Assembly: GCF_016031655.1 (NCBI RefSeq)
Contig: NZ_JACCHQ010000039.1
Span: 1 to 59,074 of the forward strand
Direction of reading: 5' to 3'
Length of the DNA: 59,074 nucleotides
Origin: Bradyrhizobium glycinis
Lineage (GTDB): Bacteria; Pseudomonadota; Alphaproteobacteria; Rhizobiales; Xanthobacteraceae
Shown here: piece after piece, positions 25,154 to 34,027 of the stretch
How positions within the stretch are numbered: the first letter of the stretch is position 1
Layout: each line of letters begins with the position of its first letter
Position numbers and translations under genes: made by a program
Notes under the pieces: generated by a model
Told to the model about the DNA's origin: nothing
Seen by the model: only the letters and a program-made list of their open reading frames with translations
Databases searched by the model: none

Positions 25154-25327
25154 GCTCTTACCCTCCCCTGGAGGGGGAGGGTCGGCACGGAATCGAGCGA
25201 AGCGAGATTGCGTGACGGGGTGGGGTGATCTCCTCCCCACGGGCAGCGTTCGTCGCGGAGAGACCGTCACCCCACCCCGCTCGCGCTGCGCGCGATCGAC
25301 CCTCCCCCTCCAGGGGAGGGTAAGAGC
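25154..25327. repeat. C-type element with 31-bp perfect terminal inverted repeats
   Basis: 174 bp. The outer arms 25154–25184 and 25297–25327 are perfect reverse complements over 31 bases, starting GCTCTTACCCTCCCCTGG. Each arm is itself partly palindromic (CCCTCC…GGAGGG). No coding content. Shorter relatives lie at 30540 and at 58100, the latter cut by an insertion sequence. The shape is that of a small non-autonomous mobile element. Confidence 0.85.
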
Positions 25328-25348
25328 GCAGGGGGAGGGTTAAGAGCG

Positions 25349-26233
25349 CTACTGCGTCTTGGCGACCCTTGGCGGCTGGGGGGCGGTGATGAAGCTGGTG
25401 GCTTCCAGCATCGCGGGGCCGAGCGGGGTCGGCACTTTCAGCCAGAACGGCACCAGGATGCGCGTGCCGGCGATGGGGGCGAACGCGATCTCCATGTTGC
25501 GCTGGGCGGCGAGGTATTTGATCACGGGGCGGTCCGGGATGTAGCCGGCGATCGGCACGAAATAGATCGCGCAGACCACGACCGGGCCCTTGTACCCCTT
25601 CTCCGCCTTCACGGTCTCCATGCGCTTGAAATCGAGCTTGAGCTCGTAGCGCATGCGGCCATCGAACACCGGCGCCGAGTTGTGGCAGGCCTCCGGCGAC
25701 ACGGGGTCGCCGGTGCCGGGCACGCGCAGCAGCGAGGCCGTCATCGGGTCCCACACGCCGCGGCGATGCGCCTCGGTGACGACGATGCGATCAGGATCGA
25801 CCGGCGGCTCCGGCAAAATGGCAAAATCCTTCACATTGCCCCTGTCGAGGGTGATGCGGATCTCTTCGGTCTTCTTCTGGGTGGTGGTGGAGGCCTGGTA
25901 GCCGGTCGCCACCAGCGCGCCACCAACGACGCGCCCCTGGCTGGCGCCGGTGCCGGACCCGCCCGTGAACGACTTCAAAAGCCCCGACGTGCCGCCGGAG
26001 GCCGCCGCCGCAAACACGTCGTCCTGGATATCGATGTTCCAGGCGCCCTTGCCGACGGGAATGCCCGAAAGCGTCGCCTCATATTGCGCCTCGAGCTTGC
26101 CTTGCGCCGCCGCCGGCGCCACGCCGGACGCCAGGACCAGACCGCACAGCGCAGGCAGCCAAACCGCCAGGCGCGAGCGGGCCGGGCGCAGCTTTTGCGC
26201 AAAAGGGGACGTTGTCAGCACGAAACAATCCAA
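25349..26233 (-). CDS. DUF3108 domain-containing exported protein
   Basis: 294 residues if TTG 26233 is the start; GTG 26221 is an alternative, and no ATG exists in this part. A signal peptide is clear (RLAVWLPALCGLVLASGVAPAAAQG). The mature part reads as DUF3108: LEAQYEATLSGIPVGKGAW, a beta-rich body, FDGRMRYELKLDFKRMETVKAEKGYKGPVVVCAIYFVPIAGYIPDR, and a C-terminal TRILVPFWLKVPTPLGPAMLEA. Periplasmic or outer-envelope role, function unknown. No Shine–Dalgarno sequence is obvious at either start. A C-type element lies directly downstream of its stop. Confidence 0.82.
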   Translation of the reverse strand: MDCFVLTTSPFAQKLRPARSRLAVWLPALCGLVLASGVAPAAAQGKLEAQYEATLSGIPVGKGAWNIDIQDDVFAAAASGGTSGLLKSFTGGSGTGASQGRVVGGALVATGYQASTTTQKKTEEIRITLDRGNVKDFAILPEPPVDPDRIVVTEAHRRGVWDPMTASLLRVPGTGDPVSPEACHNSAPVFDGRMRYELKLDFKRMETVKAEKGYKGPVVVCAIYFVPIAGYIPDRPVIKYLAAQRNMEIAFAPIAGTRILVPFWLKVPTPLGPAMLEATSFITAPQPPRVAKTQ

Positions 26234-26403
26234 TCGGAGCGCGATGCGCTGTTACTTAAGCCAAAAACCGCGGCAAACAATCTGTCGGGGCGTCCAGCCC
26301 CGGGAACTCCACCGGACTCTTCGGCGGCGAATACGCCCTTTATGTGATGGTAAGGCGCGACAATCATTGCCGTTTTGGTGATCGGGTGAAGCGGGCTCCG
26401 ATA

Positions 26404-26532
26404 CCTCTCCCGCGCGCGGGAGAGGTCGCGCCGCAGGCGCGGGTGAGGGCTTTCTCCTCTGGGGGACACCCGCGATTGCGCCGCCGCGGAGAGAGCCCTC
26501 TCCCCAACCCTCCCCCGCGCGCGGGGGAGGGG
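26404..26532. repeat. B-type palindromic repeat, copy 2
   Basis: CCTCTCCCGCGCGCGGGAGAGG at left and CCTCCCCCGCGCGCGGGGGAGG at right, each a hairpin, joined by GGGTGAGGG and CTCTCCCCAACCC blocks. It lies between the DUF3108 gene and the rpmB promoter. Confidence 0.8.
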
Positions 26533-26573
26533 GTGCGCACCACCCGGGCGGCCCAAATCCCCGCCCCAAAAAC

Positions 26574-26602
26574 TTGACGTCCGGTCCCTTCCCCCCTATA
26601 CG
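26574..26602 (+). promoter_or_regulatory. rpmB promoter
   Basis: TTGACG at 26574–26579, a 17-base spacer and TATACG at 26597–26602, which leaves an mRNA leader of about 90 bases before the rpmB ATG. Good match to the housekeeping sigma consensus. Confidence 0.7.
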
Positions 26603-26697
26603 TCCGCCCGCTCCCTGCAAGGACGAAGAATTTGCCCCCGTGGCGCCCTGAGATGGCGGCCGCACTCGTTGGGGGTTCGAACTAAAGGATTTCTGCC

Positions 26698-27006
26698 ATG
26701 TCTCGCCGCTGCGAACTGACGGCCAAGGGCCCCCTCGTCGGCCACAAGGTCAGCCACTCCAACATCAAGACCAAGCGCCGCTTCCTGCCGAACCTCGTCA
26801 ACGTGACGTTCATCTCGGAAGCTCTGGGCCGCAACGTGCGCCTGCGCGTCTCCACCAACGCGATCAAGAGCGTCGACCACAATGGCGGCCTGGACGCCTT
26901 CCTGCTCAAGGCGAGCACCGATGCGCTCTCCCCGCGCGCGGTCGAGCTGAAGCGCGCCATCCAGAAGAAGGTCGGCGAAGCCCAGCCGGCAAAGCAGGCG
27001 AGCTGA
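26698..27006 (+). CDS. rpmB: 50S ribosomal protein L28
   Basis: 102 residues: MSRRCELTAKGPLVGHKVSHSNIKTKRRFLPNL is the L28 N-terminus, followed by LRVSTNAIKSVDHNGGLDAFLL. Length matches alphaproteobacterial L28, longer than the 78 residues in E. coli. AAGGA sits nine bases before the ATG. It is a single-gene unit, with its own promoter at 26574 and a strong terminator at 27080. Confidence 0.97.
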   Translation: MSRRCELTAKGPLVGHKVSHSNIKTKRRFLPNLVNVTFISEALGRNVRLRVSTNAIKSVDHNGGLDAFLLKASTDALSPRAVELKRAIQKKVGEAQPAKQAS

Positions 27007-27079
27007 GAGTTTTACCGTTAAGGGCGGGGGCTAGGTTGCGTCGCGTGGCGTAGGCTTAGCCGAGTAAGAGTTCGAGTAG

Positions 27080-27108
27080 CGGCCGGATCGGAAGATCCGG
27101 CCGTTTTT
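27080..27108 (+). terminator. intrinsic terminator of rpmB
   Basis: CGGCCGGATC, loop GGAA, GATCCGGCCG followed by TTTTTG: a 10-bp perfect stem with GNRA loop and U-run, 75 bases after the rpmB stop. Confidence 0.92.
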
Positions 27109-27256
27109 GTTTTGTGGGGCTACAGAGATCACCGGTTCATACCTATCTTGGCCCTCGCGCATCCATATCAATGCGGTTGGTTTTCGACACTACTCTGAAG
27201 GGTGCGGCACATACTGCGACAGACGCGAGTTTGGATGGAGTCCACACTTCGCGCCT

Positions 27257-28849
27257 TTATCGATGAGTCTGTACAGCGAAGACCAACTGCTCGCAGTACT
27301 CAGCAAGCAACTCATCATCATTCAACTTCTCAATCTGTTCCGTGTTAAGAGCGCCAGCAAGTCGAGAAATTAGGTCGTCACGAGAAATGTCTTTGTACGC
27401 GCGCATAAAAAATTCGAATAGTTCGTAGGCATCTTTCACAGGCGCATTGACAGAAACGATTTTTCCGAAGTAGGCGTCCGGGTGCGCCTTATACTCGGCG
27501 AATTGTGCTTCCGACATTGCCTCACTCAGAACGTGCCCTTTGTCCGTTCCTATATAGATCTTACCATCTGCTTCGCTGACATGGACGGAACTGACCGTTG
27601 CTAGCAGCCCTCCTGGAACCGCGTTTTCAAAAAAGTAGGTTTCACCAATTAGAATGCGCTTACTCCCAGATACGAGGCGCCCATCAAAGCTTGAGGGAAA
27701 CACCAGACACTTCAGAAACATTTCCCCAATTTCAAACGCGTCAGCGTGTCGCTTCCGTTGTCTGTATACCTCTGACAAACGAAAGTAGCCCGGTTTGTTA
27801 AAGTCGCTTATTCCCAGTCCAAATGGCACTGCAACTGGTGCTGGGACGTCATCCAATTGTCGATGAAATCCAATGTTTGTTACGAAAACGTACGCAGTCT
27901 TCCCCTCTGCAAGCTCTTTGTCTTCGTAACGCTCAAGCCTCGATACGGCTCGATCATGCCAGGTCGGTTTTTGGTTCGAATCGAACTGCGGAGTTGTATT
28001 TAGATCGATGAAGATAAGCCGCTCGTCCGCTGCGGGTTTAGCTAGCGCTTGGTTTAGGTGGGGTATCAACCGCGTCAGTGGATCGGCATCGGGACCGCCA
28101 TCCTTGTCAGTTTTACCCAGAACTCCAACCACTGAACGAGCTTTAGCTTCGACCCAATAGCGCGTGCCAGTTCGTCGTGAGACAGCAGCGAACTCGCAAT
28201 GCTTGTTCGCTCCATCCTCCTCCTGTTCCAAGGTAAGAGTAAAACCGGCGCGGATTAGGATGTTGGCGACAAAGAGCTCGTAAAAGGCCCCTTGGAAATT
28301 TGATCTATCCTTCAAACGCTTGACCAAGCGAGACTGAAGTTCGACATTGTGATCGAGCAAGTAAAGGCTGTACGCCAAACCAAGATAGCAGGCGACAACA
28401 CCTGTAACCCTTGCTTGGCTTACCTCACCCGGACTCTTGATGGTCTCTTGCTGATAGCGGCAATAGTAGTCATACCATTGCAAAATCTGGTGTCGGTCCT
28501 TAAGCGGCTTCTTTATTTCATCATTACCCCATTCTACGCCGAGCTTCTGCTTCATGTAATCGGATAGGAAATCCGGGAAGGTCTTCCATTTATCGGAGAA
28601 ATAGATCGTATTCCCCACGGCTACGATCTGATGCTCACCGTGCTTCACGCCGACGATAGGCCTACCGAACCCTTGCTGATCTTGTCTGATTTTTTCTTGC
28701 GCCCTAACTCGATCCAGCTGCCGCGTGATTTCAGCTTGATCGATGCGCGCTACTCCTCGCGTAGATAACGGCGGCGCCAAACTGCCATGACAATGCTTAT
28801 ATCTGCGTCCGCTACCGCAGGGGCATGGCTTGTTTCGACCGACCTTCAT
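27257..28849 (-). CDS. SEC-C motif protein with PD-(D/E)XK nuclease-like segment
   Basis: 530 residues from ATG 28849 (an in-frame TTG at 28915 would add 22). A SEC-C zinc motif sits at the very N-terminus: MKVGRNKPCPCGSGRRYKHCHG, Cys9, Cys11, Cys20 and His21 in this numbering. At about 187–237 a restriction-nuclease-like pattern appears: FYELFVANILIRAGF (Glu191), CEF (Glu219) and YWVEAKAR (Glu234, Lys236). The C-terminal half is unrecognised. The gene and its surroundings are clearly poorer in GC (near 50% by eye) than the flanks, which suggests horizontal transfer. Function unknown; a defence or DNA-processing role is a guess. Confidence 0.8.
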   Translation of the reverse strand: MKVGRNKPCPCGSGRRYKHCHGSLAPPLSTRGVARIDQAEITRQLDRVRAQEKIRQDQQGFGRPIVGVKHGEHQIVAVGNTIYFSDKWKTFPDFLSDYMKQKLGVEWGNDEIKKPLKDRHQILQWYDYYCRYQQETIKSPGEVSQARVTGVVACYLGLAYSLYLLDHNVELQSRLVKRLKDRSNFQGAFYELFVANILIRAGFTLTLEQEEDGANKHCEFAAVSRRTGTRYWVEAKARSVVGVLGKTDKDGGPDADPLTRLIPHLNQALAKPAADERLIFIDLNTTPQFDSNQKPTWHDRAVSRLERYEDKELAEGKTAYVFVTNIGFHRQLDDVPAPVAVPFGLGISDFNKPGYFRLSEVYRQRKRHADAFEIGEMFLKCLVFPSSFDGRLVSGSKRILIGETYFFENAVPGGLLATVSSVHVSEADGKIYIGTDKGHVLSEAMSEAQFAEYKAHPDAYFGKIVSVNAPVKDAYELFEFFMRAYKDISRDDLISRLAGALNTEQIEKLNDDELLAEYCEQLVFAVQTHR

Positions 28850-29208
28850 CGAATGGTCCAGAGCAAATTGATACGGCTCGAGTCTTTCGAGAGCGAAGAA
28901 CGTAGACGCAGACAATCATTCAGCAATCAACGGAAGAGCAGTGCTGCAAGATGACGAAGGAAATGCACATTACAACGCGTCAACTCGCGATATCGTGGTG
29001 ATCGCCCCAAGGAGAAGATACAGGCATTGTGCGTGCGAAAGCAATTTGAGGCCTTCCGAAAAACATCCAAGTGCCGATTTGTGAGCGCTTTGCCATACTG
29101 CCGTAAGTTCTGCACGAAGATACTTCCTCAGGAAACGAAATTGGTTCACCCGTTGACGCCTCGTTTCCGCTATACTCGCCCCGGTAGCATCACACGGAGG
29201 CGCATCCC
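28850..29208. other. AT-rich intergenic stretch upstream of the DUF2235 gene
   Basis: No gene seen. GC is low up to about 29170, then returns to the genome norm, so the right edge of the low-GC island lies here. TATACT at 29171 could be a -10 for the DUF2235 gene, but no -35 sits at the right distance (TTGACG at 29153 is only 12 bases away). GGAGG at 29199 precedes its ATG. Confidence 0.5.
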
Positions 29209-30600
29209 ATGGAATCCGCCCACACCACCGATCGCAAGCCCGAGCCGAAGCACCTCGTCATCTGCTGTGACGGCACCGGCAACGAGATCTCGGAGAACAT
29301 CTCCAACGTCCTGAAGCTCTATCGCTGCCTGCGCAAGACGGACAAGACGCAGCCCAGGCAGATGGTGTTTTACGATCCCGGGGTCGGCACGGTGACGGAG
29401 CCGACGACGTGGCACCGGCTCAAGGCCAATATCAACCTGGTGCTGGGGCTCGCCACCGGCTACGGGCTCGATGACAACGTGCTCTCGGCCTATTGCTTCC
29501 TGATCGAGCATTACGCGCCGGGCGACAAGATCTACCTGTTCGGCTTTTCGCGCGGGGCCTATACGGTGCGCGTGCTGGCGGGGCTGATCCACAAGATCGG
29601 GCTGATCTCGCCGGAGCAGGCGAACCTCGCTGGGAGCGGCCTCATCGCCTACAAGCAATATTCCGGCAGCGGCCGCGGCAACGATATCGCCGATCTCCAG
29701 GGCATCGCTTTCGACGAGAGCGGGCCGGTCCCCAAGGACAAATTCGACCTCGCCGCGCAGTTTGCGCGCATCACCTCGACGCGCTGGCCGACCATCCACT
29801 TTGTCGGCGTGTGGGACACGGTGGCGAGCGTGATCGTGCCGCGCCCCGACCGCCTGTTCTGGCCGAGCCTGGAGCAGCTCGCCTTCACGCGGCGCGATCC
29901 CAGCATCAGGATCTTCCGGCAGGCGATCGCGATCGACGAGCGGCGCCGCATGTTCCGCCTGAACACATATTGCGAGCCGCAGGAGTTCTGGAGCAACCGC
30001 TACGTGCCGGACGAGAAGAAGGTGGCGCAGGACATTTTGCAGGTGTGGTTCGCCGGCGTGCATTGCGACGTCGGCGGCGGCTATCCGGAAGCCGAAAGCG
30101 GGGAATCGAAATATCCGCTGCTGTGGATGATCGCGGAGGCCGAGAAGGCCGGGCTGAAGTTCAACCCGCGCACGGTGAACCAGCTCGCCTGGGGCATCCA
30201 GCGCAAGAACTCGCCGTTCCACTATGTCGCGCCCGCCTTCACCGGCAAGCCGGGCACGCTGCACGATTCCATGAACTGGGCCTGGCGCCTGCTGGAATAT
30301 CTGCCGAAGAAGGCGAAGTACCGGGAATGGCCGGAGCGGAAAGTCTATTTCGGCTTCTACATTCCCGATGCCGAGCCGCGCCTGATCCCCGACGGCGCGC
30401 ATGTGCATGAGAGCGTGCTGAAGCGGATGGCGGTGGAGCCGGACTACCGGCCGGTGAATATGCCGAAGGATTACGTGACGGTGCCGATGCCGGTGCCGCC
30501 GGGGGTGGATCTGGCGGAGGGGGTGGAGGAGGAGGTGCTGCCACCCTCCCCTGGAGGGGGAGGGTGGCACCGCGCTACCGCGGGTTTCGCCATTCGTTGA
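29209..30600 (+). CDS. DUF2235 family alpha/beta-hydrolase
   Basis: 463 residues. DUF2235 members share the fold of type VI phospholipase effectors (Tle1). Evidence: HLVICCDGTGNEI start, QMVFYDPGVGT, the nucleophile Ser114 in LFGFSRGAYTVR, FVGVWDTVAS and WFAGVHCDVGGGYPE with the probable catalytic His. No type VI genes or signal peptide are nearby, so a housekeeping or stress role is as likely as secretion. The last 20 residues (PPSPGGGGWHRATAGFAIR region) are encoded by a C-type repeat at 30540, so the natural C-terminus has probably been replaced. GGAGG precedes ATG 29209. Confidence 0.88.
   Translation: MESAHTTDRKPEPKHLVICCDGTGNEISENISNVLKLYRCLRKTDKTQPRQMVFYDPGVGTVTEPTTWHRLKANINLVLGLATGYGLDDNVLSAYCFLIEHYAPGDKIYLFGFSRGAYTVRVLAGLIHKIGLISPEQANLAGSGLIAYKQYSGSGRGNDIADLQGIAFDESGPVPKDKFDLAAQFARITSTRWPTIHFVGVWDTVASVIVPRPDRLFWPSLEQLAFTRRDPSIRIFRQAIAIDERRRMFRLNTYCEPQEFWSNRYVPDEKKVAQDILQVWFAGVHCDVGGGYPEAESGESKYPLLWMIAEAEKAGLKFNPRTVNQLAWGIQRKNSPFHYVAPAFTGKPGTLHDSMNWAWRLLEYLPKKAKYREWPERKVYFGFYIPDAEPRLIPDGAHVHESVLKRMAVEPDYRPVNMPKDYVTVPMPVPPGVDLAEGVEEEVLPPSPGGGGWHRATAGFAIR
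30540..30568. repeat. C-type repeat fragment inside the DUF2235 reading frame
   Basis: GCCACCCTCCCCTGG followed by AGGGGGAGGGTGGC: one arm of the C-type element, self-complementary except at the centre. It is translated as part of the C-terminus of the DUF2235 protein. Confidence 0.75.
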
Positions 30601-30711
30601 CACTTTTCGTTAAAATTCTCGGGCGCGGCTTAGGGGGATCGCATCATCTCTTTTCCATGATTGGGACAGATCACCCGCCGCGAGACCTGCGGAGTTGGAG
30701 GAGACGTGCCA

Positions 30712-30957
30712 ATGCATCCGCGCAAGTTTGTTCGTGTGAAGCCCGCAGGCCTGGTGTCGCGCCAGGCCAAGATCATCACCGACCCGCGCGCGCCGGTGAT
30801 CCCGTGCACGCTGATCGACTATTCGCCCGGCGGGGCCTGCGTCGATCTCGGCGGCCAGGTGAAGATTCCCGATCGCTTCGAGCTGCTCCACGTCAACACC
30901 AAGAAGCGCTGCCGCATCGCCTGGAAGCGCGGCACGCGCGTGGGCGTGGTGTTTTGA
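30712..30957 (+). CDS. PilZ domain protein
   Basis: 81 residues from ATG 30712, with GGAGGAG nine bases upstream; the frame extends upstream but without a ribosome site. A minimal single PilZ domain: basic start PRKFVRVK (the RxxxR-like c-di-GMP contact, here with Arg4 and Arg8) and the second motif LIDYSPGGACVDLGG (D/NxSxxG). It should bind cyclic di-GMP in the cytoplasm and relay it to a partner. No cyclase or phosphodiesterase gene for c-di-GMP is adjacent. Confidence 0.88.
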   Translation: MHPRKFVRVKPAGLVSRQAKIITDPRAPVIPCTLIDYSPGGACVDLGGQVKIPDRFELLHVNTKKRCRIAWKRGTRVGVVF

Positions 30958-31000
30958 CGGGTTGCGGCCGGGACCTTCTGCCCCCCTTGTAGCGCTCATC

Positions 31001-31122
31001 TCTCGTGTCCCGGACGCGCGCAGCGCGAGCCGGGACCCAGAAGCCGACAGGCAAGCTGCGGATGGATGGGCCCCGGCTCTGCGGAGCGGCACTTCGCGCC
31101 GCACCGCGTCCGGGGCACGAGA
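31001..31122. repeat. F-type inverted repeat
   Basis: TCTCGTGTCCCGGACGCG at left and CGCGTCCGGGGCACGAGA at right form an 18-base nearly perfect inverted pair, with an inner CGCGCAGCGCG palindrome. Single copy in the window. The rest of 30958–31292 shows no gene. Confidence 0.8.
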
Positions 31123-31292
31123 CTGTCGGCAATCATGACGCTTGGAGATAGTCGGTGCCCACCGCCCGCATCTCACATGCGACAGCCCTTCCCTTGCCGC
31201 CAAACCGCCAGCGTCTTCGCGCATGACTGATGTGGCGGGGTCGGCTAGATTGCGTGCCCAACAACAAGAACGATTGTCCGGGGAGGACAGGC

Positions 31293-32447
31293 GTGCACCA
31301 GGGACGTGTCGTGTTCGGCGCGATCGAGGAGGTCGTGTTCGGCCATCCTGCGGCCGGCGCCATCGTCGCGCAGATGGACCGGCTCGGAACAAGCCGCGCC
31401 TTCCTGATGGTCTCGGGCACGCTGAACCGGCAGACCGATGAGATCACCAAGATCAGGGACGCGCTCGGCTCGCGCTGCGCCGGCCTGTTCGACGCCATGC
31501 CGGCGCATACGCCGCGCGAGGCGGTGATCGCGGCGACACAAGCGGCGCGCGCGGCGGAGGCGGACCTGATCGTCACCGTCGGCGGCGGTTCCATTACCGA
31601 CGGCGCCAAGGCGGTGCAGCTCTGCCTTGCCAACGGCATCGACGATATCGAGGGCATCGACCGTATCCGCGTGCGCAAGGGCATCGCGCCCGAGATGAAG
31701 ACCCCACACGTGCGGCAGATCAGCGTGCCGACCACCATCGCCGGCGGCGAGTTCTCGTCGATCGCCGGCGTCACCGACCGCGCCGCGCAGGTGAAGCAGA
31801 TGCTGCGGCATCCGCTCGCGGTGCCGCGCGCGACCATCCTCGATCCTGTAATCACCGTGCACACGCCGGAATGGCTGTTCCTGTCGACCGGCATCCGCGC
31901 CGTCGACCATTGCGTCGAGGCGATCTGCTCGCGCGAGGCGCATCCTTACGCCGATGCGCAGGCGGTGAAGGGCCTCGCCATGCTCGCCGACGCGCTGCCG
32001 CGGGTGAAGGCCGACCCTGCTGATCTCGACGCGCGGATGGACGCGCAGATCGGCACTTGGCTGTCGATGGGCGCGCTCGCCGCCGGCGTGCCGATGGGCG
32101 CGAGCCACGGCATCGGCTACGTGCTGGGCGGCGCCTACGACGTGCCGCACGGCTACACCTCCTGCGTCATGCTGCCGGCGGTTATGCGCTGGAACGCGCG
32201 CGACAATGCCGAACGGCAGACCATCGTCGCGGCCGCCATGGGCTATCCCGGCCGTGACGCCGCCGACGTGCTCGATGCCTTCATCCGCTCGCTCGGCATG
32301 CCGCGCAGCCTCGCCGACGTGCGCATCTCCCCGGAGCATTTCGATGCGATCGCGGAAGCCGCGATGCGGACGAACTGGATTCCACGCAACCCGCGCAAGA
32401 TCGAAGGCCCCGCCGATGTGCGCGAAATCCTGCTCCTTGCCGCCTGA
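31293..32447 (+). CDS. iron-containing alcohol dehydrogenase, maleylacetate reductase-like
   Basis: 384 residues from GTG 31293, six bases after GGGAGGAC; the upstream extension is unlikely. Group III metal-dependent dehydrogenase: NAD-binding TVGGGSITDGAK, ISVPTTIAGGEFSS, and metal ligands in the blocks GIRAVDHCVEA (Asp, His) and GASHGIGYVLGGAYDVPHGYTSC (two His). Length and the GEFSS block recall maleylacetate reductase, the last step of several aromatic ring pathways, but other alcohols or semialdehydes are possible. It begins a run with the acyl-CoA synthetase 18 bases downstream. Confidence 0.88.
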   Translation: MHQGRVVFGAIEEVVFGHPAAGAIVAQMDRLGTSRAFLMVSGTLNRQTDEITKIRDALGSRCAGLFDAMPAHTPREAVIAATQAARAAEADLIVTVGGGSITDGAKAVQLCLANGIDDIEGIDRIRVRKGIAPEMKTPHVRQISVPTTIAGGEFSSIAGVTDRAAQVKQMLRHPLAVPRATILDPVITVHTPEWLFLSTGIRAVDHCVEAICSREAHPYADAQAVKGLAMLADALPRVKADPADLDARMDAQIGTWLSMGALAAGVPMGASHGIGYVLGGAYDVPHGYTSCVMLPAVMRWNARDNAERQTIVAAAMGYPGRDAADVLDAFIRSLGMPRSLADVRISPEHFDAIAEAAMRTNWIPRNPRKIEGPADVREILLLAA

Positions 32448-32465
32448 TCGAAATCCGGAGGATCG

Positions 32466-34016
32466 ATGTACACAGGTCACCATGCCCGCCTGCGCCCGCT
32501 GCAGCCCGCCTTCATCATGGCGGGGACGGGCGAAGCCGTCACCTATCGCGAGCTGGAGGCGCGCAGCAACCGCCTGGCGCATCTGTTCCGCAAGCACGGC
32601 TTGAGGCGGCTCGACCATTACTCGATCTTCATGGAGAACAATGCGCGCTATCTCGAAGCCTGCGGCGCGGGCGAGCGCTCCGGGCTCTACTACACCTGCA
32701 TCAACTCGTTCCTGACGCCGGGCGAGCTCGCCTATCTCCTCGTCAACAGCCAGTCGAAGATCCTGATCACCTCGATGGCCAAGCTCGCCATCGCGCGCGA
32801 GGCGATTGAGGCCTGTCCCGGCGTCGAGCTCTGCATCGTCGCAGACGGCCCCGGCGAGAGCGAGCGCATCGTCGGGCTGACTGAAGTGACCGCCGGACTG
32901 CCGGCAACGCCGATCGAAGATGAATGGCTCGGCACCGCCATGCTCTATTCCTCCGGCACGACCGGACGGCCAAAGGGCATCCTGCGTCCGCTGCCGGAGG
33001 AGAAGCCGAAGCACAATCTGCCGCTGTTCGATTTCCTGGTCGGGCTCTGGCACTACCGCGAGGGCATGGTCTATTTGTCGCCGGCGCCGCTCTATCATTC
33101 CGCGCCGCAGGCGGCCGTGAACCTCACGATCCGCATGGGCGGTACCGTGATCATCATGGAGAGTTTCGATCCCGAGCGTTACCTGCAGCTCGTCGAGCAA
33201 TGGGGCATCACCCACACGCAACTGGTGCCGACGATGTTTTCGCGCATGCTGAAGTTGCCAGAAGAGGTGCGCGCCCGCTACGATTTGTCCTCGCTGGAGA
33301 TCGCGATCCACGCCGCCGCGCCCTGCCCGCCCCAGGTCAAGGACGACATGATCAGATGGTGGGGACCGATCATCCACGAATATTACGGCGCGACCGAAGG
33401 CCTCGGCTTCACCGCCTGCAACAGCGAGGAATGGCTGGCGCATCGCGGCACCGTCGGCAAGGTGCTGCTCGGGGATCTGCACATTCTCGACGAGAACATG
33501 CGGGAGTGCCCGACCGGCACGCCCGGCCAGGTCTGGTTCAAGACGGCAACGCCCTTCGAATATTTCAACGACCCGGAGAAGACCAGGGAGGCGCGCTCTG
33601 CCGATGGCAGCATGAGCACGGTCGGCGACGTCGGCTATGTCGATGCCGACCGCTTCCTCTACCTGACCGACCGCGCCACCTTCATGATCATCTCCGGCGG
33701 GGTGAACATCTATCCGCAGGAATGCGAGAACCTGCTGATCACCCACCCCAAGGTTGCCGATGCCGCGGTGTTCGGCGTACCCAATGCCGATCTCGGCGAA
33801 GAGGTGAAGGCGGTGGTGCAGCCGATGCCGGGCGTGGTGCCGGGGCCGGCGCTCGCCGAAGAGCTGATCGCGTTCTGCGCCAAATCGCTGTCGCGGCAGA
33901 AGGTGCCGCGCTCGGTCGATTTCGAGAAGGAATTGCCGCGGCTGCCCACGGGGAAGCTGTACAAGCGGCTGCTGCGGGACCGCTATTGGGGGAACAAGTC
34001 CTCGCGGATCGTGTGA
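32466..34016 (+). CDS. AMP-binding acyl-CoA synthetase
   Basis: 516 residues. ANL-family enzyme that activates a carboxylic acid to an adenylate and then to a CoA thioester. Motifs: P-loop YSSGTTGRPKGI at about 160, EYYGATEGLGFTACN, VGDVGYVDADRFLYLTDR with the ATP aspartate, MIISGGVNIYPQECE hinge and C-terminal LPRLPTGKLYKR with the catalytic lysine. The aromatic and His-rich stretch LSPAPLYHSAP fits medium-chain or cyclic acids. It is probably co-transcribed with the dehydrogenase just upstream. A B-type repeat follows before the transporter genes. Confidence 0.92.
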   Translation: MYTGHHARLRPLQPAFIMAGTGEAVTYRELEARSNRLAHLFRKHGLRRLDHYSIFMENNARYLEACGAGERSGLYYTCINSFLTPGELAYLLVNSQSKILITSMAKLAIAREAIEACPGVELCIVADGPGESERIVGLTEVTAGLPATPIEDEWLGTAMLYSSGTTGRPKGILRPLPEEKPKHNLPLFDFLVGLWHYREGMVYLSPAPLYHSAPQAAVNLTIRMGGTVIIMESFDPERYLQLVEQWGITHTQLVPTMFSRMLKLPEEVRARYDLSSLEIAIHAAAPCPPQVKDDMIRWWGPIIHEYYGATEGLGFTACNSEEWLAHRGTVGKVLLGDLHILDENMRECPTGTPGQVWFKTATPFEYFNDPEKTREARSADGSMSTVGDVGYVDADRFLYLTDRATFMIISGGVNIYPQECENLLITHPKVADAAVFGVPNADLGEEVKAVVQPMPGVVPGPALAEELIAFCAKSLSRQKVPRSVDFEKELPRLPTGKLYKRLLRDRYWGNKSSRIV

Positions 34017-34027
34017 GGGTTGCTTCG

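Noticed and set aside
29153..29176. TTGACG/TATACT as promoter of the DUF2235 gene
   Set aside because: The spacer is only 12 bases.
29209..30600. DUF2235 protein as a type VI secretion effector
   Set aside because: No VgrG, Hcp, immunity gene or secretion genes nearby; the fold link alone is not enough.
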